A stretch of DNA of 64,000 nucleotides from contig CAUYUJ010017819.1 in assembly GCA_963575745.1 (NCBI GenBank), forward strand, positions 159,584 through 223,583, in the 5' to 3' direction. This document shows positions 9,438 to 21,400 of the stretch, one piece after another. The notes beneath the pieces are model-generated. The model was not told the origin of the DNA, did not search any database, and saw only the letters and a program-made list of their open reading frames with translations. Each line of letters begins with the position of its first letter. Positions within the stretch are counted from its first letter, which is position 1. Both the position numbers and the translations under genes were made by a program. The DNA comes from Prorocentrum cordatum (Eukaryota > Sar > Dinophyceae > Prorocentrales > Prorocentraceae).

Positions 9438-9697
9438 ACGAGGAGGAGGAAGAGGAGGAGGAGGGGGGCGAGGAGGAGGAGGAGGAGGAGGAGAGGAGGA
9501 GGAGGAGGAGGAGGAGGAGGAGGAGGAGGAGGAGGAGGAGGAGGATGAGGAGGGAGGAGGAGGAGGAGGAGGAGGAGAGGAGGAGGAGGAGGAGGAAGGA
9601 GGAGGAGGAGGGAGGAGGGACTGGAGGAGGAGGGAGGAGGAGGAGGAGGAGGGGGAGGAGGAGGGGGAGGAGGAGGAGGAGGAGGAGGAGGAGGAGC
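9438..9697 (+). repeat. (GGA)n tract
   Basis: 260 bp of GGA repeat with GGGAGG interruptions. Frames read poly-Glu, poly-Arg and poly-Gly; not coding. Confidence 0.95.
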
Positions 9698-10371
9698 GTC
9701 GCGATGCCTTCTGCGACGCCTGGAGATGTGCGCTCCCAGCCTCGCAGTCGACCCTCGGACCGCTCCCCGGTCGTGCTCGCACAAGAACTGTCGAGGCGAG
9801 GCCCATCCGTGGGGACGTGCCCCGCCCGGGAAGCCCAGACAGGCGGAGAAGCACCGGAGTCCTCTCCCCTTCCTGCACAGACCGCTCGGGACCCTCCGCG
9901 GCGCAGGAGAGACAGTAGCCCGCCCCTCCTCCTCGTCCCCCCCCTCTCCCTCCCCTTCTTTCAATCCGCGGCGCTGGTGACGGGGCGCACCCCCCCCAAC
10001 GAAAACGACAGACAGGGAGTGCAGGAGGGGGGTGAGGGGACAGCAGCAGAAAGCTGAAGGGGGGCGGAGGAGACGGGCGCTCGGCTGGTGTGTTGTCAGC
10101 CACCTTTTCTTCCTCCCTCCGCACGGTTTAGGACTGCCAGGGCGCGGCGGATTCGCGGTGCTAACATCCGAGGGACGCTGCCAGGATGCAGCAGTAACAC
10201 GTGGATTCGCGGCGTGGAAGTCCCAGGATGTTTGGTGGCTCGACGGGGGATTCTCAGACGGTGTTCTTCCAAGAGGGCCCCTTCCCGCAAGGAGCATGTT
10301 GTTTCAGGGGCCTGTGTGCAGGGAGTTTGGAGGGAGGGTTTGTGCGGCTTTGATTTGCTCTGGGCCCTCCC
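9698..10371. other. Spacer without recognisable gene
   Basis: Mixed-composition DNA between a GGA and a TCC tract. Overlapping frames are open on both strands, but none resembles a known family or shows exon-like boundaries. Confidence 0.4.
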
Positions 10372-10960
10372 GCTTCTCCTCCTCATCCTCCTCCTCCTCT
10401 TCGTCCTCCTCCTCCTCCTCCTCCTCCTCCTCCTCCTCCTCCTCCTCATGCTCCTCCGCCTCCACCTCATCCTCCTCCTCCTCCTCCTCGCCCCCCTCCT
10501 CCTTCTCCTCCTCATCCTCCTCCTCCCCCTCATCCTCATTCACCTCCTCCTCGTCGTCCTCCTCCTCCTCCTCCTCCACCTCCGCCTCCTCCTCCCCTCC
10601 CTCTCCTAGTCCCCTACTACTCCTACTACTCGTTCTCCTCCTCCTCCTCCTCCTTCCTCCTCCTCTTCCCCCCCCTCCTCCTCCTCCTCTCCTCCTCTCT
10701 CCTCCTCCTCCTCCTCCTCCTCCTCCTCCTCCTCCTCCTCCTCCTCTCCCCTCCCTCTTCTCCTCTTCTTTCTCCTCCTCGTCTCTCCTCCTCCTCCTCC
10801 TCCTTTTCCTCGTTCTCCTTCTCCTCCTCCTTCTCCTTCCTCCTCCTCCCTCCTCCTCCTCCTCCTCCTCTCTCCTCATCCTCCTCATCATCCTCCTCCT
10901 CCCCCTCCCCCTCCTCCTCCTCCCCCTCCCCCTCCTCCCCCTCCTCCTCCCCCCCTCGCT
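10372..10960 (+). repeat. (TCC)n tract, nearly 600 bp
   Basis: Long interrupted TCC/CTC repeat with scattered CTCATCC and TTC variants. Confidence 0.95.
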
Positions 10961-11117
10961 TCCTTAGCGCGGAGCCGCGCTCGCCCCCGAGGAGTGGGAG
11001 CTGGCCGACGCCCCGAGCTCGGCATGTGTCCCGCCCGCCGTCGCGTCGGCGCACGGGGACGGGCGCGGCCGGGGGGAGAAGGGACGTGCGCGGAGCGGAA
11101 GGGGGAGGATGAGGACA

Positions 11118-11260
11118 GGCCGAGGAGGAGGAGGAGGATCACGAGGATCACAAGGAGGAGGAGGAGGAGGAGGAAGAGGAGGAGGAGGAGGAGGAGGGTG
11201 AGGATGAGAATGAAGAGGGCGAAGCGGAGGGGGGGGAAGAAGAGGGGGAGGGGAGGGGGA
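11118..11260 (+). repeat. (GGA)n tract
   Basis: GGA repeat with GGATCAC interruptions, lying about 160 bp after the opposite-strand TCC tract. A smaller one follows at 11495-11600. Confidence 0.9.
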
Positions 11261-11776
11261 GGCACGTTTGGGGACTTGTTGTCAAGCACGGCGAGCACAG
11301 AGGGGGATGGGGGGAGAATGGGAGCACGGCGCACAAACGTCGGGATCGTCCCCTTTCCCTCACCACTCGTTCCATCCTCCTCCCTCTTCTCTCCTTTTCC
11401 CTCCCCATCCGAGAAACCACATCGCGGTAGACCGCGTAGATCTGTGACCAACCGAGGGGGGCGACGATGAGGTGAACGGAGGGTTCGAGGAGGATTGAGA
11501 GAGGAGAGGAAGAGGGAGGATCAACTAGGAGGGAGGAGGAGGAAGAGGAGGAGGCGGAGGAGGAGGAGGAGGAGGAGGAGGATGAGGAGGAGGAGGGGGA
11601 GTTGACGGAGAAGAGGGAGGGAGGCGCATGATGAGGTTGAAGAGAAGCGGATGAGCAGAGGGGGACGAGGACTAGTAGTAGGAGGGATGAGACGGAGAGG
11701 CGTGAGGCAGGAGGAGGGAATCGGAGGAACAATGAGGCTACTGAGGGTGATGCCGAGGGCGAAGTTGCGGGTGAGG

Positions 11777-11924
11777 CTAACGATGGGGATAATGATGAGG
11801 ATGATGAGGATGTTGCTGATGCGGCTGATGCTGCTGCTGATGATGCTGATATGAGGGTGCTGATGATGCTGGTGATGCTGCTGCTGATGATGCTGCTGCT
11901 GATGATGATGGTGATGATGCTGCT

Positions 11925-11955
<31 letters not shown>

Positions 11956-12000
11956 ATGATGATGACGACGATAAGCAGTGTGATGGTGCTGATGCGGCGA
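11777..12000 (+). repeat. (GAT)n/(GCT)n imperfect tract
   Basis: GATGATG and GCTGCTG triplets alternate. On the complement it reads poly-His/poly-Gln and poly-Ser/poly-Ile, which are artefacts of the repeat. Confidence 0.85.
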
Positions 12001-12159
12001 ATGTGCTCTCCATCTCCATCGATGATCAGACTCCCCCTGCTGCTGCTGCTGCTGCGTGCCCCCCCCCCCAAGTCCGTCTCCAGATGCTCCTGATATCGCT
12101 TCTCCTCGCGCTCCGAAGCCGCTCTGGCCCAAAACCTGAGGGTGCCTGCACACTGCTTG

Positions 12160-12185
12160 TGCCTCAGCCCCTCCTCCCACAACAG
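12160..12185 (+). promoter_or_regulatory. Probable spliced-leader trans-splice acceptor
   Basis: GCCTCAGCCCCTCCTCCCAC followed by AACAG gives a pyrimidine tract and an AG 10 bases before the ATG at 12196. Dinoflagellate mRNAs receive a spliced leader at such sites. The assignment is inference from position and composition. Confidence 0.5.
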
Positions 12186-12195
12186 AAACGAAGTC

Positions 12196-12408
12196 ATGGC
12201 GATGCCCAGCGTGATCGCGACCGTCCTCGTGCTGCTCGCCCAGCTGGCGCGCGGCGACGCCGATGCCGCGCAGTCTCGGGTCACTCCGCTGGCGAAGGTG
12301 CTGCAGATGCTCGACGAGATGAGCGCCAAGGGGGCCAAGGCCAAGCACGAGGAGGAGGTTGAGTTCGCCTCCTTCCACCAGTGGTGCGACTCGCTGCGCG
12401 ACGAGAAG
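12196..12408 (+). CDS. Coiled-coil gene exon 1 (signal peptide)
   Basis: Signal peptide, then SRVTPLAKVLQMLDEMSAKG and HQWCDSLRDEK. Ends at GAGAAG|GATCGG (GA donor, one base ambiguous). Intron 1 (12409-12602) holds imperfect CTTCTGAGAAG-type repeats. Confidence 0.85.
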
Positions 12409-15400
12409 GATCGGCGGCACGCCCGCGGGGGGGGGGGGACGGCGGCAGGCCTCCTCAGAGGGTGGCGGGGCTTCTCGAAAGCCCTCGCGCCTCCTGAGAA
12501 GCCGCCCGTGTCTTCAGCGAAGGCTCCGAGAGCTTCGCAGAAGTCTCGAGGCCTTCTGAGTCTTCGGAGGGTCCCCGCCCCCGCTTGCCTGCGCACCGCC
12601 AAGAGGAGAAGAGCATCAAGGAGGCTGGCGAGCAGATCGAGCAGCTGAGTGCCGACATCGCCAAGGCCGAGGCCGACGCGGAGGCCCTGGCGGGCGAGAT
12701 CAAGGAGCTCGAGGCGGCCATCGCGAAGGCGGAGTCCGAGCTGGCCGAGGCCAAGGCAATGCGGGCGAAGCAGAAGGCCGACTACGACGCGCAGCACGAG
12801 GACTTCTCCGAGTCCATTGACGCGCTGGAGCGCGCCGTCCAGGTGCTCAAGTCTCGCGAGGCGGACGTTTTGTTGGCCCCGCCCTTTTTCCCGGAAAGGG
12901 CATGAGCCCAGGGTTCTCTTTTAGTAGGTAAACCTGTCCCCCGGTGCCAACTTGAAGGAGGCCGGCGAATTTTTTCCCTGATAAATATCGAGGTCGAAGG
13001 AGGCCGGCGAATTAAAATTTGAGGATGTCTCGAGCGAAACGCTTGTTTTTGAAATCCCGATCGATAAATCACAGGGTGCGGGCCACTTTTTCGTGTGTTG
13101 AGGATGTCTCGAGCGAAACGCTTGCTCCGCAGAGTTTGCCGAGGATGTCTCGAGCGAAACGCTTGTTTTGCAGAGCCGACCGCGACGCGGAAAAGCGCCC
13201 CGCGCGAAGGAATTTCGATGATGTCTCGACTAATTCGTTTGTTTTTGTACGATTTCCTGGAATTTTGGCAGGATGTCTCGAGCGAAATGCACGACCCCAC
13301 CCTAGCACGACCATACCCCAGCACGACCACACCCCAGCACGACCAGACCCCAGCACGACCCCACCCCAGCACGACCCCACCCCAGCACGACCATACCCCA
13401 GCACGACCACACCCCAGCACGACCCGACCCCAGCACGACCCTACCCCCAGCAACGACCACACCCCAGCACGACCACACCCCAGCACGACCACCCCAGCAC
13501 GACCCCACCCCAGCACGACCACACCCCAGCACGACCACACCCCAGCACGAGCCGACACCCCAGCACGACCCCACCCCAGCACGACCCCACCCCAGCAAGA
13601 CCACACCCCAGCACGACCACACCCCAGCACGACCTCACCACAGCACGACCACACCCCAGCACGACCACGCCCCAGCACGACCACGCCCCAGCACGACCAC
13701 GCCCCAGCACAACCACCCCCCAGCACGACCACCCCCCCAGCACGACCACCCCCAGCACGACCACACCCCAGCACGACCACTCCCCAGCACGACCACACCG
13801 CCTTGGTTGAGTGGTTGCCTGTCGTCGTGGAATGTTTCGTGGGGTGTCTCGTGGAATGTTTCGCGGGGTGTCTCCTGGAATGTTTCGTGAGGTGTCTCGC
13901 GGAATGTTTCGTGAGGTGTCTCGTGGGATGTTTCGTGAGGTGTCTCGTGGGATGTTTCGTGAGGTGTTGCCCCGTTGGGTATCGTGAAAACGTGCCCATG
14001 CTCCACATGTCTATATCCCTTTCCGGGTTCGTGGGTCCATCATGTTTATGACCGATACCTACATCTGTGAATCCACACCTATATAGTTATGTGTACGCGT
14101 CTGTATGTTATCCAGCGCGGGCCCAAGACAGTTACTGATCTGTTGATGTGCACGCTATGTGGTGCAAGCTTCGTGGTGCAAGGTATGTGGTGAAAGCCAG
14201 GTGGTCTGCGTGGTGCAAGCGATGTGGTGCACGCAAGGCGGTGCAAGCTATGCGGTGCAATCTAAATATTTACGCGGGTCGAAAGGCTCTCCTCTTGATC
14301 CCAGAATGTCGGAAGCGCCGTGCCGTTCAAGTGAACGGATGTATGATGCTTTCGATTCGAATCGGGGCGTGCCATTACCGGCGGAGATGCGGGAGTTGGC
14401 CGGGCCCGCTGTGGCGTTCGAGCATCCGTATGTTATGGGAGGAGCTCGTGTGATTGCCAGGCCTGCTGTGGCGCTCGAGCACCCACATGTTATGGGAGGG
14501 GTGAAGGGAGGTGGCTGGGCGGGCGCTGTGGTGCTCGAGCTTCCGACCTCGACACTTTGCTTGTCTTCGTCCTCCTCCCTCCGCCTCCCCCCCCGCCTCC
14601 TCCCTCCACCTCATCCTTCATCCTCCTCGTCGTCGTCGTCGTCCTCCTCCTCCTCCTCCCTCCCTCCACACTTGAACAATCTGGATAGTACTATCCTCTC
14701 CTTCCTGGTGGCGTCCAGGAAATGTTCGGCCCCCCTCTGCGTACTGGTTTCTTACACAGGATTCCTGGGAAACCTGCTTTCGCTTGGTTTTTTTTGTCAA
14801 AGTGGTACTCCCGCTGAAGCGCTGGGTTCATTTTCGAGCTACCGCTCGTTCCGGATCGTGCTCCCGCTGCAGCGCTGTACTCGTTTCCTCGTTTCCGCTC
14901 GTTCCGAATCGTGCTCCCGCTGCAGCGCTGGCTCCATTATTTCCAGCGCCATGCCACGGCATGGTGTTCGGTCCTTCCAAATATGCACCAAAATTAAAGA
15001 ATACTTCCCCGATAAAAAACCAACGGAAATGATTACACAGTCGGTGTCGATTCGTTATTGGTTTTCTAGGCAGCAGACGCCCCCCAAGTTGGGGCGCCGT
15101 AGCGCTATGCTATGTCAGGCTGCGCGTCCTCATTTCCGCGCTTCCGCGCTTGGGCTTTTGTTCAGAATGTTGTTCTCGCAGGGGCAGTGGCTTCATTTTC
15201 GAGCTACCGCTCGTTCCGAATCGTGCTCCCGCTGCAGCGCTGGCCTCATTTCCTCGTTTGCGCTCGTTCCGAATCGTGCTCCCGCTGCAGCGCTGGCGTC
15301 ATTATTTCCAGCGCCATGCCACGACTTCTTTTTCGGTCCTTCCAAATGGCCCCCAAATCAAAAAATGCCCCCCCCCCCCCCGACAAAAAACCATTGGAAT

Positions 15401-18400
15401 TGATTACACAGTTGGTGTCGATTCGTTTATTCCCGGAAAGGGCATGGGCCCAGGGTTCTCTTTTAGATGGTCTTCCCCCCGGTTTTTACTTGAAGGGGGC
15501 CGGCGGAATTCTTGTGCGATAAATTACAAGGTCGAAGGGGGCCGGCGGATTTCAATTGTGAGGACGAAGGCAATTTTTCGCCACCCCTCACGCAGATCGT
15601 GCTCTTGGAATTTTACTGCCTTTAAGGAAACCTCGATATTTCACAGGTGAAGTCTATTTTTTTCCGACATCGACTTTAAACAATAAAAAACGAGGTAAAC
15701 GCGTTCGCTCGATAAATAACGAGGTACCGCGGCCTCTAGAACGGCGCTGGGAACGGAGTTTTGGATTCTTGAAGTTGCATAAGTTCGGAAATAGCAGAAA
15801 TTCCTTCTGTTTTTTACCCTGACCCCGCCGATCTGCATGAGGTGTTGCACGGAATACCAGAAATGTGTCAAATCCCCTGTGTTTTTGGACCCTGACCCCG
15901 CCGATCTGCGTGAGGGGTGGCGCGGAATTCCAGACATGTAGCAAATCCCATATGTTTTTGGACCCTGACCCCGCCGATCTGCGTGAGGGGTGGCACGGAA
16001 TTCCAGAAATGTGGCAAATCCCATGTGTTTTCGGATCCTGACCCCGCCGACCTGCGTGAGGGGTGGCACCGAATTTCAGAAATGTGGCAAATCCCATGTG
16101 TTTTCGGACCTTTTTCAGAATTTGTTGAGGATGTCTCGAGCGGAACGCTGGTTTTGCAGAGTTGGGGATGTCTCGAGCGAAACGCTTGTTTTCAGAATTT
16201 GTTGAGGATGTCTCGAGCGAAACGCTGGTTTTGCAGAGCCGACCGCGACACGGAAAAGCGCCCCGCGCGCAGGAATTCCGATGATGTTTCGCGCGTGCCG
16301 CGTCCCGCGCGCATGAATTTCGAGGATGTCTCGACTTATTCGTTTGTTTTGCTAGGATTTCTTTGAATGTTGGCAGGATGTCTCGAGCGAAATGCTTGTC
16401 TTTCATAATTTGTTGAAGACGTTTCGAGCGAAACGCTGGTTTTGCAAAATTTGTGGATGTCTCGAGCAGGGGCCTCGTGGGGGGCCTCGTGGGGGTCCAG
16501 AATTCAGAGGATGTCTCAGGCGAAATGCTTGTTTTCACGTCCCGCTCGCAAGAATTCCGAGGATGTCTCGCGCGTGCCGCGTCCCGCGCGCAGGAATTCT
16601 GAGGATGTTGGCAGGATGTCTCGAGCGAAACGCTTGTCCCCAGCACGTTCCGTAGCGCGTCCCCTTGGCACGTCCCGCGGTGCGTCCCCATGGCACGTCC
16701 CTTGGCACGTCGCTTGGCGGGTCCCTTGAGACGTTCCGCGTCGCGTCCTCCTGGCATGCCCCCCTGTCCATTAGCTCTGGGGCAGCTACTATGTGTTCAG
16801 GCAGCTCGAGCTTAAGATCCAGATCAGTTCGGTCAGGACTCGGATGCAAAGGAGGACTCGATCCACGAGGCTATAGAGCACAATCGCGGCATGGCACATC
16901 GCAATTCAGCACGGCGCAGCACAGCACAGATTTCGGCACGGTACATCAAGATCGATACACTCAGCATTGCAACTTGGCACGTTCCGTGGCACGTTCCGTG
17001 GCGCGTCCCTTGGCGAGTCTCCCTGGCACGTCGCGTGGCGCGTCCCCTGGCACATCCCGTGGCACATCCATTGGCACGTTCCGTAGCGCGTCCCCTTGGC
17101 ACGTCCCGCGGTGCGACCCCATGGCATGTTCCCTGGCACGTCGCCTGGCGCATCCCTTGGGACGTTTCGCGGCGCGTCCTCCTGACATGCTCCCCTGTCC
17201 ATCAGCTCTGGGGCAGCTACTATGTGTTCAGGCAGCTCGAGCTTAAGATCCAGATCAGTTCGGTCAGGACTCGGATGCAAAGGAGGACTCGATCCATGAC
17301 GTTATAGAGCACATTCGCGGCATGGCACATCGCAATTCAGCACGGTGCAGCACAGCACAGCCCTCGGCAGGGTACATCGAGATCGATACATTCAGCATTG
17401 CATTTGCCCGTCACCCAATCAGGTGTCTTTGAAAACGCTGCCATGTGTTACAGTTCTATAGTCCTTTCCGGGTTCGTGGGTCGATCATGTTTTTTAACAG
17501 CAGCCCCCCACTTTGGGACGTCGCCACGCCATGCTATGTCAGGCTACACGTCCTCATTTCCGCGCTTCCGCGTTTGGTTTTGTTCAAGATGCTGCTCTCG
17601 CTGAATCGCTGGCCTCATTTTCGGGCTACCGCTCTTGCCGAATCGTGCTCCCGCTGCAGCGCTGGCCTCATTTCCGCGCTTCCGTTCGTTCCGAATCGTG
17701 CTCCCGCTACAGCGCTAGCGCCATTCTTTCCAGTGCCATGCCACGGCATGGTTTTCGGTCCTTCCAAATATGCCCCAAAATCTAAACATGGAGGACCTCC
17801 CGAAGAAACCATCGGACGTGATTGCACATTCGGTGCCGATTCGTGGATTTTCTGGGCCGCAGAAGCCCCCCCCCCCCATTGGAGCGTCGCAACGCCGTGC
17901 TATGTCATGTTGCGCGATAGTCTTCAACACCAGACTATGCCGTGTAATTCTATGGCATGTTACGACACCCGATTGTGCGGGTAGAGAGGAGATCTACGCC
18001 TAAGGGATTGGAGGGGGGGTGGGACGTCAGATGGGACGCGAACGTACCTAGCTTGTCCCTCCCCCTCCCCCTCCTCCCTCATTCGTCCTCCCATGTCTCC
18101 CTCCCACCTCCATCCCCCTCTGTCCTCCTTTCCCCTCCTATTGCCTCCTCGCACCTCCCCTCTCTTCACCCTAGGAGAACTCTTGCCCCGCAGAGTCATA
18201 GCATTGGTCTGCAGAGCCACAGCTCCGTACATAACATGGTGCCTTACGCGCAGTGCCCCGTGGATCCCATTTTCTCTGGGTGCAAGAGATTAGTAAATGC
18301 GCTCGCTCCGGGGAAATATATACATCCATTGGTTTGTCACACATGGGATATTGAATCCGCGCAACACAGAAATCGGATCCACGAAACTGCTGCAAACCCT

Positions 18401-21400
18401 GAACGGAATCCAATGTTACCAATTCGTGTTGTCATATTTGTACATCAAGGGGGAACCTGTTTTTTTCGGCTTGGGGATGAAGGATTCGGCACGCCTCCCG
18501 CACTTGCACGCAGAGCCCGGCGGCTGATGCCACAATGGCAGCAGTTTGCGGCAGAGTGGCAGGCGCTGGTGCGGGAGACGCAAGGCCAATTCCCGCTGAA
18601 GGATTTGGCGCACTTCCCGCACGTGCACGCAGAACCGGGCGGCTGATGCCACAATGCCAGCGATCTGCGACAGAGTGGTGGGTGTTGGTGGGGCAGACGC
18701 AATTCCTCACCACCCACCAAACCACCCCAACCCAACCCGAAGGCTCAGATTTACCCTCGATTTCCAGTGGGGGGGGTCGGGAAACATCGAAAAAACACAC
18801 GTGGAACCCTTACCCCCCCAACCCGAATTTCGGGTCTTCGGGTTGGGTTGGGGTGGTCTGGTAGGTAGTCAATTCCAAATCCCGCACATGCGGGCCGAAA
18901 GCTTTTCCTCTTGGGCCTGGGATGTCGGCAGCGCCGCGCCGTTCCAGTGAACGGCTGTACGTTGCGTTCGTTTTCGGATCGGGGCGTGCCACATGCTACG
19001 GGGGGAAGGTGTGGAGTTGGCCGGGCCCGTTGTGGCGTTCCAGCAGCCGTACTCCACGGGAGGAGCTCGTGTGATGGCCAGGCCCGCCGTGGCGCTCGAG
19101 CGACCACATGTAATGGGAGAGGTGAGGGGAGGTGGCTGGGCGGGCGCTGTGACCCCCGAGCTTCTGACCTCGACACTCTGCTTGTCTTCGTCCTCGTCCT
19201 CCTTCCTCCCCCTCTTTTTCCCGGAAAGGGCGTAGGCCCAGGGTTCTCTTTTAGCTGTTTACCCCCGGGTCTGACGGGAAGCGGGCCGGCGGATTTCTTT
19301 TGCGATAAATAACGAGTGGGAAGAGGGCCGGCGAATTAGAATCTGAGGATGTCCCTAGCGAAACGCTTGTTTTTCAAACATGTGTTGAGGATGTCTCGAG
19401 CGAAACGCTTGTCTTGTGTTATCTCCTGGGGACCAGAATTTAGAGGATCTCTCAAGTGAGATGCTTGGTTTCACGTGCCCAGGTCTTGAGGATGTCTCGA
19501 GCGAGACGCTTGGTTTCACGCCTCCAGGTTGCCCAGGCAGAGGTCAAGCGCCAGGATTTGTTGAGGATGTCTCGAGCGAGACGCTTGGTTTCACGCGTCC
19601 TCGTCGCCCAGGCGGATGTCTAGAATGAGGAGGTGTTAAGGAAGTCTCGATCGAGATGCTTGTTTGCACGTGTCCAGGTTGCCCAGGCGGATGCCTAGCA
19701 TGAGGATGTGTTGAGAATGTCTCGAGAGATACGCTTGTTTTCACGTGTCCAGGTCGCCCAGGCGGATGTCTAACATGAAGATGTGTTGAGGATGTCTCGA
19801 GCGAGACGTTTGCGTTCACGTGTACAGGTCGCCAAGGCGGATGTCTAGAATGAGGAGGTGTTGAACATGTCTCAAGCGAAACGCTTGTTTTCCCGTGCCC
19901 AGGTCACCCAGGCAGACGCCTCACATGAAGATGTGTTGAGGATTTCTCGAGCGAACTACTTGTTTTCACATGTCCAGTTCGCCCAGGCGGATGTCTAGCA
20001 TGAGAATGTGTTGAGGATGTGTTGAGCGAAACGTTTGTTTTCACGTGTCCAGCTCGCTCAGGCGGATGTCTAGAATGAGGATTTTGACAGGATGTCTCGA
20101 GCGAAACGCTTGTCCCCAGCACGTTCCGTAGCGCGTCCCCTTGGCACGTCCTACGGTGCGATCCCATGGCACGTCCCCTGGACCGTCGCTTGGCGCGTCC
20201 CTTGGGACGTTTCGCGGCGCGTCCTCCTGGCATGTCCCCCTGTCAATGCAGCCTGGCGTGTTGCCTGGCACTTTCCGCAGAGCGTCCCGTGGCGAGTCCC
20301 CCTGGCACGTCGCGCGGTGCACGTCCATTGGCACGTTCCGTAGCGCGTCCCCTTGGCACGTCCCGCGGTGCGTGCCTACGGCACGTTCCCTGGCACATCG
20401 CCTGGCGCATCCCTTGGGACGTGCCGCGGCGCGTCCTCCTGGCATGTCCCCCTGTCAATTAGCTCTGGGGCAGCTTCTATGTGTTCAGGCAGCTCGAGCT
20501 TAAGATCCAGATCAGTTCGGTCAGGACTCGGATGCAAAGGAAGACTCGATCCACGACGCTATAGAGCACAATCGCGGCATGGCACATCGCAATTCAGCAC
20601 GGTGCAGCACAGCACAGTCCTCGGCACGGTACATCAAGATCGATACAATCAGCATTGCACTTGCCCGTCACCCAATCAGGTGTCTTTGAAACGCTGCCAT
20701 GCCTTACATTTCTATATTCCTTTCCGGGTTCGTGGGTCGATCATGTTCCGCTTCCTGCTCGTCCTCCCCCCCCTCCCTCCCCCTGCCTTCTCCCCCACGC
20801 CTGCTCCTCTCCCCGCCTCCGCCCCCCCTGCCTTCTCCCTCCGCCTCCTCCACCTCCTGCTCCTACTCCTCCTCCTCCTCCTCCTCCTCCGTCCCCCCTT
20901 CTCCCCCCTCTCCCTTCTCCCCCCGTCGTCCTCCTACATCTCCCTTCCACCTCCGTCCCCCTCTGTCCTACTCTCCCGTACCCTTGCCTACTCTCCCATC
21001 CCCTTGCCTCCTCGCCCCTCCCTTCTCTTCACCCAAGGAAAACCCATGCCCCGTATAATCATAGCATTGGTCTGCGGATAGCATGATGCTTCACGTGCAG
21101 TGCCCCATGGATCCAAGTTCCTGTTGGTCCAGGAGATGAGCACCTCTTATACATGTACTCGAGGAGCATAAATGGATACAGTTTTTTCACGGAAAGGGCT
21201 TAAGCCCAGGGTTCTTGTTTAGATGTTTTACCCCCGGGTTTGATTTGAGGTGGGCCAGCGCATTTCTTTTGCGATAAATATCGAGGTCGAGGTGGGCTGG
21301 CGAATTAACATTTGAGGATGTCCCCAGCGAAACGCTTGTTTTTCCGAATGTGTTGAGGATGTCTCGAGCGAAACGCTTGTTCTGTGTTGTAGATTGTCCT

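Larger units (their letters stand above)
12889..14046 (+). mobile_element. Composite element M1
   Basis: Left end TTTTTCCCGGAAAGGGCATG with GCCCAGGGTTCTCTTTTAG; right end CCCTTTCCGGGTTCGTGGG and CATCATG. The interior starts with GAGGATGTCTCGAGCGAAAC repeats and carries a 16-bp and a 24-bp minisatellite. Confidence 0.7.

Noticed and set aside
13095-14051. A 318-residue Thr/Pro/Ser/Arg-rich protein
   Set aside because: It is the 16-bp minisatellite plus flanking satellite of M1.
15817-16110. Regular 72-bp repeats as a CRISPR array
   Set aside because: The whole unit is conserved with no unique spacers, in a eukaryotic intron.
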